The notes under the pieces are model-generated. The model did no database searches. It saw nothing but the letters and a program-made list of their open reading frames with translations, and had not been told where the DNA came from. The position numbers were made by a program, and so were the translations under genes. Shown in pieces: positions 17,833 to 26,375 of a DNA stretch of 64,000 nt (position 1 is the first letter of the stretch; each line of letters begins with the position of its first letter). This stretch comes from an uncultured Pontibacter sp. GTDB lineage: Bacteria; Bacteroidota; Bacteroidia; Cytophagales; Hymenobacteraceae. The DNA lies in assembly GCA_947499125.1 (NCBI GenBank), contig CANMMP010000001.1, forward strand, positions 682,001 through 746,000. The letters run 5' to 3'.

Positions 17833-18930
17833 ATGGTGCTTCACCAGCTCTTTAAACGCCTGCTTTATGCCATACCTACGCTGTGGATCATGGTGTCGCT
17901 TATTTTTTTACTGAGTCGAGTATTACCGGGAGCTTTTGGCGAGCAACAGTTGCTAATGGCAGATGAAAGCTTTTACGGAAAAGGGTCTGCTCAGCAACGA
18001 ACAGCAGCATATGAACAACTCCTAAACCGTACTAACCAGCAACTCCCGCTCTTCTATATAAGTATAGCCCCTATTTTACCATCTGCTACAGCTGATTATA
18101 GTTACCTTTTACCTGATTTCGAGTGGCATGGCAGCCAGAACCAGTATCACCTGTGGGCATCGCAGCTTCTTAAAGGCAGCCTTGGAGTTTCATTCGCCAG
18201 CAACAGGGCTGTAGCTGATAGTATACTTGAAGCCGCCGGAAATACGATCTGGATATTACTGGCGAGTATGGTAGCTGCAATTGCCTTAGCTTTGGTTTTA
18301 AGTATAAGCATGGTGCAGCATAACAGAACGCATTGGCGAAGGTTTATACTTTCATTTTTGATCGTGCTGGATAGCTTGCCGCTTTTTGTGCTCAGTTTAC
18401 TTTTGCTGTTACTGTTAGCAAACCCCGATGCACTACAGATCTTCCCTGCTTTTGGCTTGAGTTATGGAGAGAGTGCTGGCCTTACGGGTTTTCAGAAAAT
18501 AGCTTACGATTTGCCTTACTTTATACTTCCTATACTTACCCTGGTGCTGGCGGAGATACCTTACCTAACCAACCAGCTGTACAATGCATTAAACACAAGT
18601 CTGCAGTCCGATTATATCAGAACAGCCAGAGCCAAAGGTTTATCCGAGCGCACGATCATCCTGAAACATGCCTTGCGGAATGCTTTATTACCTGTTATAA
18701 CTGTGTTGTCTGACCTGCTTCCGGTGCTTGTTGCCGGTACCATCATCATCGAAACCATATTTGCCATACCAGGTGTGGGACGCTTATTAGTAAGCAGCGT
18801 GCTTGCCCGCGATTTTCCGGTTATTGTTGGCATTGTGGTAGTTATTGCACTTGTAAAAATGCTCTCGCATATACTGGCTGATGTGTTGTATACCATAGCA
18901 GACCCACGTATAAAACATAAGGCTGCATGA
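17833..18930 (+). CDS. peptide-type ABC transporter permease, DppB-like
   Basis: This 365-residue inner-membrane protein has the N-terminal FKRLLYAIPTLWIMVSLIFLLSRVLPG segment of DppB/OppB permeases. The ATPase-contacting EAA loop is seen as YIRTARAKGLSERTIILKHALRNALLP. It is the first of two permeases and overlaps the next gene by 4 bases (ATGA), so translation is probably coupled. A roughly 110-residue periplasmic insertion separates the first segment from the rest. Confidence 0.88.
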   Translation: MVLHQLFKRLLYAIPTLWIMVSLIFLLSRVLPGAFGEQQLLMADESFYGKGSAQQRTAAYEQLLNRTNQQLPLFYISIAPILPSATADYSYLLPDFEWHGSQNQYHLWASQLLKGSLGVSFASNRAVADSILEAAGNTIWILLASMVAAIALALVLSISMVQHNRTHWRRFILSFLIVLDSLPLFVLSLLLLLLLANPDALQIFPAFGLSYGESAGLTGFQKIAYDLPYFILPILTLVLAEIPYLTNQLYNALNTSLQSDYIRTARAKGLSERTIILKHALRNALLPVITVLSDLLPVLVAGTIIIETIFAIPGVGRLLVSSVLARDFPVIVGIVVVIALVKMLSHILADVLYTIADPRIKHKAA

Positions 18931-19994
18931 GGAAGTTGTTACAGGATATTACCTATTTGTGGCAGTATAAGTGGAGCTTTAAACTGGCTCTTACCTACCT
19001 GGGCGTTTTGCTGTTAGCTATACTTGCATTGCCATTCCTCCCCTTCTCTTTCGGGCCAAACGAGTTACATTTAAGTAAGGTATACCTAAAGCCATTTTCA
19101 GACGCTACGCATTTATTTGGCACCGACCAGTTAGGCCGCGATGTGTTGGTAAACAGCTTATATGGTGCCCGAAATGGTTTATTTCTGGCTATACCTGTTA
19201 TGCTGATCGCATCGTTTTTTGGGACGGGGATTGGCGTTATAGCCGGTTACTTTGGCAATAATACCTTTCAAGTCCGGTTAAAATCATTGCTGTGGTTTAT
19301 ACTTACTTTAGCCGTAGTTAGCTACTACGTCGTTTACTTGCCCATACAATTAAATGAGCTTGACCAACCTGTAAAACACATTTATACTTCCTGGGCAGTG
19401 GGCATAGCCATAAGTGCAATTTTATGGTTTATACTTCGGATGGCAGCCTACTGGTGGCCTTTGTTACAGAAACCGATTCTTATTCCGCTCGATGGATCTA
19501 TACTTCGGGTTATTGAGCTGATCACAAGTCTGCCTAAACTGCTTGTACTTATTGCAGTAGCCGCGTTTGCCCCGCCTTCGGTAGTGTTACTTTCGGCCAT
19601 TTTTGTTTTTACTTACTGGACAGGTACGGCCAGGCTGGCTCGCGCCGAGATGTTACGCATCAGGCAATTGCCTTACCTCGAAGCTGCTATTAGCACAGGC
19701 ATGCCAACGCATCGTATCTTATTTAAAGAAGCTGTTCCTAACCTCCTGACACCGGTTATAGTTGCTTTTGTGTTCGGCATTGGCGGTTTGCTTACCATAG
19801 AATCTACCTTATCTTTTTTAGGAATTGGCTTACCCGCAGATTTTCCGAGTTGGGGACGAACTATAAGTGGCATCCGCTCCAACCTCTCGGCATGGTGGCT
19901 GGTTACTTTCCCGGGCGGTTTTCTGGCCATAACGGTATTAGCACTTCAAATCTGTAGTTATCACATAGTACGATTAAACCAGTTTAAGGCATAA
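18927..19994 (+). CDS. peptide-type ABC transporter permease, DppC-like
   Basis: This 355-residue partner permease shows FGTDQLGRDVLVNSLYGARNGL, the DppC/OppC signature after the first membrane segment, and an EAA loop YLEAAISTGMPTHRILFKEAVPNLLTP followed by LTIESTLSFLGIGLP. An additional pair of hydrophobic segments (about residues 115-175) is inserted relative to typical DppC. With the upstream DppB-like protein it should form the channel; the ATPases must be encoded elsewhere. Confidence 0.87.
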   Translation: MRKLLQDITYLWQYKWSFKLALTYLGVLLLAILALPFLPFSFGPNELHLSKVYLKPFSDATHLFGTDQLGRDVLVNSLYGARNGLFLAIPVMLIASFFGTGIGVIAGYFGNNTFQVRLKSLLWFILTLAVVSYYVVYLPIQLNELDQPVKHIYTSWAVGIAISAILWFILRMAAYWWPLLQKPILIPLDGSILRVIELITSLPKLLVLIAVAAFAPPSVVLLSAIFVFTYWTGTARLARAEMLRIRQLPYLEAAISTGMPTHRILFKEAVPNLLTPVIVAFVFGIGGLLTIESTLSFLGIGLPADFPSWGRTISGIRSNLSAWWLVTFPGGFLAITVLALQICSYHIVRLNQFKA

Positions 19995-20227
19995 TGTTAC
20001 TTTTAGCCATTTTTTAACTTCATCCTGCTTTCAAGGCTTCATCAATCCTCAATTCCAGCCGGATTAACCAGATCATTATTAGGCCAATCTGCAAAATACC
20101 AGCAACCCGTTGCTTCGCACTACAGCACTATATTAGAAAAATACAAGTTAAATAACCGCCTTATATTTCCTGTCAGCTAATATTTGGTTTAGTTAATATT
20201 GTTTAATCAAACTAAAAGACAAGCTGT

Positions 20228-20467
20228 ATGAAAATAACTTATAGCATCCTGAAAGAATCTGACTGCATCAGCCAATCAGTTTTGCCTTCATCTTTTATAT
20301 CCGCCGAAGACCTGATAGAGTTTGCAACTATAGATGGCGGAGTAGTTGATTATTATGCCTGCGAACAGGCTGTAAGTTCCGGGGCCGGAATTTTTATTGG
20401 AGGATATTTTGTGGGAGGTACTGAGGCGTCGCAATGCTATAGCCAGCAATCGCTTATGCGCTATTAA
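20228..20467 (+). CDS. hypothetical 79-aa protein
   Basis: This small frame has a charged N-terminal half (KITYSILKESD, SAEDLIEFATIDGG) and a Gly-rich hydrophobic stretch SSGAGIFIGGYFVGG, ending in a Cys/Gln-containing tail. I recognise no family. The length, an independent upstream gap of 233 bases and a terminator 60 bases downstream make a real gene plausible. The internal GG motifs are reminiscent of secreted peptide precursors, but there is no adjacent peptidase or exporter, so this is only a resemblance. Confidence 0.45.
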   Translation: MKITYSILKESDCISQSVLPSSFISAEDLIEFATIDGGVVDYYACEQAVSSGAGIFIGGYFVGGTEASQCYSQQSLMRY

Positions 20468-20528
20468 ATTAAAGAGAGCTTCTGCTCCCGAAATAAAAGT
20501 TAGTAGTTGGTTGTTTGTGTAAACAATT

Positions 20529-20558
20529 AGCCCTGCGGCGCGAGCTGCGGGGCTTTTG
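20529..20558. terminator. bidirectional terminator
   Basis: An 11-bp stem (AGCCCTGCGGC / GCTGCGGGGCT, loop GCGA, two wobble pairs) is followed by TTTTG. It lies between the 79-aa gene and the convergent gene at 20561. Confidence 0.75.
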
Positions 20559-20560
20559 TT

Positions 20561-20989
20561 TTAATTATAGATCCACTCCAGTGCTTTCTCGCGGTCTGTG
20601 AACGATTGCATACTATAGCCACACATATCTTCGTAAGGCATTGCGTTTAGTAAACTCTCCAGTATTGCCTGTGTAAATACATCAGGTTCAACTATTCGGG
20701 CAAACTTTGTAACAGAGGATGTGCTTAGAGATGGGATGAAGATATCGCTGATCCATTTCTGGCCTTCACAGCCAGGCGCGTTAAGCTTTCGGGTATCAGC
20801 CAATAAATATTGTGGTTGTTTTTCCTCAATTACCTGAAGTAAATGAGCAAGCATTGCCTGCAGATCAGAAAGAGCAGCCGGACCATTGCTTGTAACTTCT
20901 ACCAGGCCCAGTGGCTCGCTGTAGCGTATAGCATAAACTGACAGATCGGTAGAAACCGTTTCGGATAATAACGCGCGTTGTGGATACAT
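20561..20989 (-). CDS. hypothetical protein, STAS/SpoIIAA-like
   Basis: This 142-residue protein has the pattern of the SpoIIAA-like/STAS fold common in Cytophagales: an early strand GLVEVTSNGPAALSDLQAMLAHLLQVIEEKQPQYLLADTRKLNA, then a helix and a late FTDREKALEWI. In such proteins the LLADTRxL strand is central. No Ser phosphorylation site is obvious, and no anti-sigma partner is adjacent, so its role is unknown. A possible stress- or signalling-related function is a guess. Confidence 0.55.
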   Translation of the reverse strand: MYPQRALLSETVSTDLSVYAIRYSEPLGLVEVTSNGPAALSDLQAMLAHLLQVIEEKQPQYLLADTRKLNAPGCEGQKWISDIFIPSLSTSSVTKFARIVEPDVFTQAILESLLNAMPYEDMCGYSMQSFTDREKALEWIYN

Positions 20990-21134
20990 AAAGAGGTAAT
21001 ACGCAACAGTTGCACCAAATACTTGAACTATAGCACTATTATATACTAATTATTAAAGTATTTTATAGTTTTTGATAGGTATGGCTTTTTATATATTTGC
21101 ACAAATACATCTTTTAATTGGACAACCGAAATGC

Positions 21135-21172
21135 AAAAAGCCCGGTACAAACAGTGTTACCGGGCCTTTTTA
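21135..21172 (-). terminator. terminator after tRNA-Ser
   Basis: A stem of GCCCGGTA / TACCGGGC (10-base loop) with A and T runs on both sides lies directly 3' of the tRNA gene. Confidence 0.85.
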
Positions 21173-21174
21173 TG

Positions 21175-21262
21175 CAGAGAGTGAGGGATTCGAACCCTCG
21201 ATACCCTTGTGAGGTATACACACTTTCCAGGCGTGCTCCTTCGACCACTCGGACAACTCTCT
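21175..21262 (-). tRNA. tRNA-Ser (anticodon GGA)
   Basis: The minus strand folds as a class II tRNA: acceptor arms AGAGAGT / ACTCTCT, discriminator G, anticodon stem-loop with loop CTGGAAA (anticodon GGA, reading UCC/UCU), a long variable arm (GTGTATACCTCACAAGGGTATC) as expected for serine, and T arm GAGGGTTCGAATCCCTC. The 3' CCA is not encoded. It has its own promoter (21272-21303) and terminator. Confidence 0.95.
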
Positions 21263-21271
21263 AATTGCCTG

Positions 21272-21303
21272 CAAAGATACACTATTAATATCTATACTTC
21301 CAA
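21272..21303 (-). promoter_or_regulatory. promoter of tRNA-Ser
   Basis: On the minus strand TTG (21303-21301), a 21-base spacer and TATCTTTG (21279-21272) match the Bacteroidota promoter consensus, ending 9 bases before the tRNA 5' end. Confidence 0.65.
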
Positions 21304-21320
21304 CTATAGATATTGCTCTT

Positions 21321-22388
21321 TCAGGGGGTAATTTCGCCGCGTAGGTTCTCCGAAAGCAGTTTTATAGTTTGCTCTCTCGGTAATCCTAACCCCAGCACAA
21401 ACATCATTTTAGTTATAGCTGCTTCAGTTGTAATATCGGCTCCCCCGATAACACCCATGTTTAGCAGGTATTTACTTGTTTCATAACGGCCTTGGTCTAC
21501 GCGGCCTTCGTCGCACTGGCTTACATTCAGGATATATACGCCACGCGCAATGGCTTCTTTCAACAGATCGAGGAACCAGGCCGATGTAGGCGCATTACCC
21601 GAACCAAAAGTTTCCATCACTACTCCCTTAACATCAGGTGCCTGCAAAATGCTTTTCACTACCTGCTCGGTTATCCCCGGGAACAGCTTAAGTATAACTA
21701 CACCGGGCTCGAGTTGGTGATGCACTTTTAATGGTTGCAGCGGGCAAGGTAATATATTCTCATCGTAAAAATCGATGTCGATGCCGGCTTCTGCCAGAGG
21801 TGGGTAGTTCTCCGATTTAAATGCATCAAAATGGCTACTTTCTACTTTTTTAGCCCGGTTACCACGCAGCAGCAGGTTATGGAAATAGATACATACCTCT
21901 GGCACACGGCAACGCAGGTGCGCTTTTGTTCCGGCAATCTGTAATGCTGTAATAAGGTTTTCGCGGGCATCTGTTCGTATCAAACCGATCGGAACCTGCG
22001 CACCCGTAAAAATGACAGGCTTCTCCAGGTTTTCCAGCAAATAACTTAACGCAGATGCACTATAGCCCATGGTATCGGTACCATGCAACACCACAAAACC
22101 ATCGTAATCGTTATAGTTCTCCTCAATTAACTGTGCCAGCATCAGCCAGTCGTTTATAGTTATATCCGACGAATCGATAACAGGTTCGATGCTGATAACC
22201 GTGATCAGGTAATTGAACTGCTTTAATTCAGGTACTTTATCGAGTATCTGGCTGAAGTTGAATGGAACCAGATGCTGTGCTTCTTCATCGAACACCATAC
22301 CCACGGTACCACCTGTGTAGATGATCAGAATGGTTGCATCCGGATCTTCGGGAGCTGCTGTATCGATGTGTACTTTTACCGTTTGCAT
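21321..22388 (-). CDS. ansA: type I L-asparaginase
   Basis: This 355-residue enzyme hydrolyses L-asparagine to aspartate and ammonia. Both catalytic threonine motifs are present: IIYTGGTVGM (TGGT at 25-28) and VLHGTDTMGY (about 103-107), as is the conserved GAQVPIG. Absence of a signal peptide fits the cytoplasmic type I enzyme. It starts 2 bases after the stop of the TatD gene on the same strand, so the two form an operon. The family also has members acting in glutamyl-tRNA amidation, but length and motifs fit AnsA. Confidence 0.92.
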   Translation of the reverse strand: MQTVKVHIDTAAPEDPDATILIIYTGGTVGMVFDEEAQHLVPFNFSQILDKVPELKQFNYLITVISIEPVIDSSDITINDWLMLAQLIEENYNDYDGFVVLHGTDTMGYSASALSYLLENLEKPVIFTGAQVPIGLIRTDARENLITALQIAGTKAHLRCRVPEVCIYFHNLLLRGNRAKKVESSHFDAFKSENYPPLAEAGIDIDFYDENILPCPLQPLKVHHQLEPGVVILKLFPGITEQVVKSILQAPDVKGVVMETFGSGNAPTSAWFLDLLKEAIARGVYILNVSQCDEGRVDQGRYETSKYLLNMGVIGGADITTEAAITKMMFVLGLGLPREQTIKLLSENLRGEITP

Positions 22389-22390
22389 GG

Positions 22391-23158
22391 TTATAGTTTA
22401 AACAGGTTCAGGGCGTTTTTAGTAGTAGCATCCGCTACTTCCTCTTCGGATTTTTGGGTCAGCTCGGCCACTCTTTTTAATACCAGCGGAATGTAGGCGG
22501 GTTCGTTGCGCTTGCCACGGTGCGGCACTGGTGCCAGGTAGGGGCAATCTGTTTCCAGAACCAGGTCATCGAGGGCTACATGAGGCAATACTTTGTCCAG
22601 GCCGCCATTTTTAAAGGTCGCTACGCCACCAATTCCCATCAAAAAGTTAAGCTCCTTTACTTTAGCCGCCTGCTCCTGCGTACCCGAAAAGCAATGGAAA
22701 ATACCACGTAGTGTTCCGTCCTGTGCAGCAGCTACCAGCTCATAAGTCTCATCGAACGAGTCGCGGGTATGGAGCACGATGGGCAGCTTATGTTTTTTAG
22801 CGAGTTCAAGCTGTACTTTCAGGGCTTCCTGTTGCTGCGGGAGAAACGTTTTATCCCAGTACAGATCAATGCCGCACTCCCCTACTGCAGCAAAAGGCCG
22901 CTTGCTTAGCCATTCTTCTACCAAATATAGCTCACGCTCAAAATCTTTAGTAACAGAAGTTGGGTGAAGTCCCATCATGGCAATACACTGCCCCGGAAAA
23001 GCGGCTTCTGTTTCCAGCATCGCATCAATGGAGGTGTGGTCGATGTTGGGCATGTATATTTTATCTACGCCAGCTTCAGCAGCTTTAGCTACAGCTTCTG
23101 TCTGGTCGTCTTTAAACTTCTCAGAATAAATATGTGCGTGCGAATCAACTAATCTCAT
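22391..23158 (-). CDS. TatD family metal-dependent hydrolase
   Basis: This 255-residue TIM-barrel protein carries the TatD metal ligands: DSHAHIY (HxH, residues 5-9), GECGIDLYWD (Glu), VLHTRDSFDE, HCFSG and ETDCPYLAP. TatD enzymes are 3'-5' exonucleases or related DNA/RNA hydrolases active in repair and RNA processing. It is the first gene of a two-gene operon with ansA. The 168-base gap upstream holds its promoter, but I find no exact consensus there. Confidence 0.9.
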   Translation of the reverse strand: MRLVDSHAHIYSEKFKDDQTEAVAKAAEAGVDKIYMPNIDHTSIDAMLETEAAFPGQCIAMMGLHPTSVTKDFERELYLVEEWLSKRPFAAVGECGIDLYWDKTFLPQQQEALKVQLELAKKHKLPIVLHTRDSFDETYELVAAAQDGTLRGIFHCFSGTQEQAAKVKELNFLMGIGGVATFKNGGLDKVLPHVALDDLVLETDCPYLAPVPHRGKRNEPAYIPLVLKRVAELTQKSEEEVADATTKNALNLFKL

Positions 23159-23326
23159 ATCAGCAGTATCTATACCTGTTCGGGTTATACTTGTAAAAAC
23201 CGCAAGTTCGGATTAAGATATGTAAGATTAAAGGATTTACCCGGCGAAAACATAATCGAACAGTATAAACAACTACTCTACAGTCGTCAAATCCATATCA
23301 AACAGCATCAAAATTTAAGCTTATAC

Positions 23327-24418
23327 TTAATATTTACGGCCTTTCCAGGTGGTTTTAACGGGCAAGAAAAAGTAGATGACCAGGATAATGGTAGAAAGCA
23401 CCAGGTATAGTTCGAAAAGCAGGTAGTAGTGCAAAGGAACAGTCAGCCTTAACCGGAGCAGGCAGTTGTACAAAAATATACTTTGAAAAATAAGCTTGAG
23501 CGCAAAAATACCTCCCATAGCAGCCACCGAAGTATAGAGAAAGAACGGTATCAGGACAGGGTAATAGGCTGAATGAATGATAAAGATGACCGCCATATAA
23601 ACGGGCAGGTGCATTGACCCGCTCATCCAGCGTTTGCGTTGGTTTATGTATTGGTCTAAGGTGCGTGCCGGCAACGACAAGGCCAAGGTGCTCCGGGTGT
23701 AAATGTTCCGGAAATCCCAGCCTTTGCGCAGTATCTCGTTAAAAATAGCAATGTCTTCGGTAATGGAGAATTTTATACTTTCAAAGCCTCCTACGTCTTC
23801 GTAAGCCTGCCGGCGCAGCAGCATGTTGTTGCCCATAGTAGTAACAGGCAATCCAATATCGGCCACTACCTGCACCAGCCCAAGCGCATACAGCCAGTCC
23901 AGGGCCTGCATTTTATCAAAGAAGCGGTTGCCGGTTATAGTTGTAATGCCTGTCACCACCCCGACTTTTTCGGTTAAAGCGCCCAGCATAGCCTGAATCC
24001 AGTTCTCGGGAACGGCAATATCAGCATCCGTGTAAAAGTAATAATCGGTGGTTGCCAGTTTAGCCAGGTGCGCCAGTACATTGGCTTTGCCACGCGCTTC
24101 GCCCATGTATTCGCTAATGGTAACGCAGGTATAGTTTGGTTTATCTTTAATATAAGCATCAACCACAGCCCGGGTATTATCTGTAGAGGCATCGTCCCCT
24201 ATCAGTACTTCAATCTTGTCTTTGGGGTAATTAAGAGATTCTATGGCTTTAAAGCATCGAAGTATGGTATGCTCTTCGTTTCGGGCGGCTATTAAAATAC
24301 TGATGCGGGGCTGCTCGGAAAGTGGTGAAGTATAACGTTTGCGGTTTAGCAGTTGCAAACCCAGCAGCACCAGGAAAACAAAAAAGAAAACTATAAAATA
24401 GATGACCGATACGATCAT
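23327..24418 (-). CDS. membrane glycosyltransferase family 2
   Basis: This 363-residue protein has an N-terminal membrane segment, a GT-2 catalytic domain and three or four C-terminal membrane segments. Catalytic features are SILIAARNEE, GDDASTDNT (nucleotide-sugar Asp), DADIAVPENW (DxD-like) and QRKRWMSG (QxxRW). This is the processive/hook-type arrangement of enzymes that build lipid-linked or exported polysaccharide. It overlaps the upstream deacetylase gene by 4 bases (ATGA), suggesting the two act on the same glycan. Product unknown. Confidence 0.87.
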   Translation of the reverse strand: MIVSVIYFIVFFFVFLVLLGLQLLNRKRYTSPLSEQPRISILIAARNEEHTILRCFKAIESLNYPKDKIEVLIGDDASTDNTRAVVDAYIKDKPNYTCVTISEYMGEARGKANVLAHLAKLATTDYYFYTDADIAVPENWIQAMLGALTEKVGVVTGITTITGNRFFDKMQALDWLYALGLVQVVADIGLPVTTMGNNMLLRRQAYEDVGGFESIKFSITEDIAIFNEILRKGWDFRNIYTRSTLALSLPARTLDQYINQRKRWMSGSMHLPVYMAVIFIIHSAYYPVLIPFFLYTSVAAMGGIFALKLIFQSIFLYNCLLRLRLTVPLHYYLLFELYLVLSTIILVIYFFLPVKTTWKGRKY

Positions 24419-25050
24419 AAGGTTTCGAAAGTATAGCCCTGCTCCGTAAAATGCTCGAGGTACCGTGGCAGCACATGGCGCAGGTTCCGTTCAGCTTTCA
24501 GGCTATCATGGAAAACGATGATACTGCCGCTTTGGGTTTTATTTATACTTTGTTTCAGGCAAGCTTCTGGCAAGAGCGAATTATCATAGTCGTTGGTAAG
24601 CACATCCCACATAATCAGTTCGTAGTTCGGCCGGAGCGCTGCTGCCTGTTTTGAAGTAATGCGTCCGTAAGGTGGCCGGAAAAGCTTTTTGCCTTCGACT
24701 TCTGGAGTTATTTTATCCAACGTATCCTGGCATTGCTGTACGTTTTGCAGGTAATCCCCGAAAGAAGTTTGCCAGCCTTTCAGGTGGTTATAGGTATGGT
24801 TTGCCAATGTATGGCCTTCTTTTAAAACCTGCTGCGCTATATCCGAATGCTTTACCAGGTTATCGCCAACACAGAAAAACGTTGCCTTTGCTTTATACCT
24901 GGCAAGTTGATCCAGCACGAATGGTGTCACTTCCGGAATTGGCCCGTCATCGAATGTAAGGTATAGTTTTTTGCCCGCTACGTCCCGGTGCCAGGTATAG
25001 CCTGGCAGCAGTTTCTTCATCAGGTACGGGGTTTTAAAGAGGCGAAACAA
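24415..25050 (-). CDS. polysaccharide deacetylase (NodB fold)
   Basis: This 211-residue carbohydrate esterase family 4 protein has the full set of NodB motifs: TFDDGPIPE (catalytic and metal Asp), HTYNH (HxxxH metal ligands) and RPPYGR, with WDVLTNDY and SIIVFHDS towards the end. It removes N-acetyl groups from a polysaccharide such as peptidoglycan or exopolysaccharide. There is no clear signal peptide. It is coupled by overlap to the GT-2 gene downstream. An alternative start is the Met at residue 11. Confidence 0.87.
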   Translation of the reverse strand: MFRLFKTPYLMKKLLPGYTWHRDVAGKKLYLTFDDGPIPEVTPFVLDQLARYKAKATFFCVGDNLVKHSDIAQQVLKEGHTLANHTYNHLKGWQTSFGDYLQNVQQCQDTLDKITPEVEGKKLFRPPYGRITSKQAAALRPNYELIMWDVLTNDYDNSLLPEACLKQSINKTQSGSIIVFHDSLKAERNLRHVLPRYLEHFTEQGYTFETL

Positions 25051-25063
25051 GGCTAAACTGTTT

Positions 25064-25146
25064 GATTGTTGAACTGTTAATTGTTGAATCTACTATAGTA
25101 GCTCTTAATGACCACGAAACAATTTAACAATGTAGCCATTTAACCA
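25064..25146. repeat. short AACAATT-type intergenic inverted repeat
   Basis: GATTGTTGAACTGTTAATTG is followed after about 40 bases by its inverse type AACAATTTAACAATG. The same words recur at 61095-61115 and 61304-61336. It fills most of the 101-base gap between the deacetylase and phosphatase genes. Confidence 0.5.
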
Positions 25147-25151
25147 TTAGT

Positions 25152-26375
25152 CTATTTAAACCTGCACGAAAGTAAGGTAATGTCGTCGTTAAGCGTGGCC
25201 TCTTCGTTGTACAGGTTTATTTCGCGGAGCAGTTGCAGGTGCAGCATTTTAGAGCTCAGGAAGCGGTGTGTTTGCAGGAACTGAATAGTGCGCTCAATAC
25301 CAAACTCCGATTCGTCTTCGTCAAACACTTCCGTAAGGCCATCGGTGTAGCACAACAGCATAGAGTTTTCGGGCACAGTTATGCGCGTTACCGACATAAA
25401 AGGCAGTACATCAAAAGCGCCCAGCATGGTGCAGCCTTCGTTCAGGAGTTGGTGCGAGTTATTTTCGAATAGTAGTATAGGCGAATTGTGGCCGGCATTT
25501 ACATAATTCAGCTCGCGGGTTTTACGGTTATAAAGACCCATAAACGATGTGATGAACTTCTCGGCGATCGCGTTGCGGTAGATCAGGTTATTCAGTTCAG
25601 CTACTACGGTGTTCAGGTCTGAGGTCTGGCGAAGTATAGTTCTAAGTCCGGCCTGGAAGTTCGACATCAGCAAAGAAGCCGGTACGCCCTTACCCGACAC
25701 GTCTGCCACACAAAAAAGGAACTGGTCCTGGTCTATCTCAATAAAATCGTAATAGTCGCCGCCAATAGAGGAGTGCGGAATGTAGCTGGCATGTATAACT
25801 ATATCTTTATCATTAGGCAACGATTTCGGAAACAACATAGACTGTACTTCACGCGCAATCTCGATCTCGCGCCTGATGGATTCCTGAGCCAGTCGTTGGC
25901 GTGCCATTTTATGGTTCTCGATGGCCACCAGCATAATATTACTGATGGTTTGTACAAAGTTAAGCGCCTCGAGGTTTGAATAGTAAGGTTGTATCTTGCC
26001 TATCAAAATAAAAGCCAGCACTTTACCATTGTGCAGGATCGGGATGACGATCTCAAAAGCTCGCCACTTCTTATCAACTTTTAACTTTGAGATAAAGGTT
26101 ATCTCTTTAAGAGAGGTGATAGTTTCAGAAAGTTCCTGCTTTTTAAATTCCTGCGGCCCCCCAAACTCGGCTTTGCACTCCCACTCCTCATCGTGTACAT
26201 ACAATACTAGGCGGCTGATCTGAAGCTGGGCAAGCAGTGTAAAACGGTAGATCTTATACAGGGCAGCTTCGGGCAGGTTTTCATTAATAGCCTGCGTGAT
26301 CTCCAGCAATGCTGTAAGCTCCAGCTTTTTAAGGTTCAGTTCCTGTTGTATATTTGGTATGCTACTTTCAGCCAT
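25152..26375 (-). CDS. GAF-SpoIIE (PP2C-type) serine phosphatase
   Basis: I choose the ATG at 26375 (407 residues, MAESSIPNIQ) because it overlaps the stop of the upstream permease gene by 8 bases; a longer frame opens at 26417. Residues about 20-160 form a GAF-like sensor region and 190-405 a SpoIIE phosphatase domain with HSSIGGDYYDFIEI, FCVADVSGKGVPASLLM, NAGHNSPILL and CYTDGLTEVFDEDE, including the metal-binding Asp residues. Such proteins dephosphorylate anti-sigma antagonists in partner-switching pathways. No STAS or kinase gene is adjacent. Confidence 0.85.
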   Translation of the reverse strand: MAESSIPNIQQELNLKKLELTALLEITQAINENLPEAALYKIYRFTLLAQLQISRLVLYVHDEEWECKAEFGGPQEFKKQELSETITSLKEITFISKLKVDKKWRAFEIVIPILHNGKVLAFILIGKIQPYYSNLEALNFVQTISNIMLVAIENHKMARQRLAQESIRREIEIAREVQSMLFPKSLPNDKDIVIHASYIPHSSIGGDYYDFIEIDQDQFLFCVADVSGKGVPASLLMSNFQAGLRTILRQTSDLNTVVAELNNLIYRNAIAEKFITSFMGLYNRKTRELNYVNAGHNSPILLFENNSHQLLNEGCTMLGAFDVLPFMSVTRITVPENSMLLCYTDGLTEVFDEDESEFGIERTIQFLQTHRFLSSKMLHLQLLREINLYNEEATLNDDITLLSCRFK

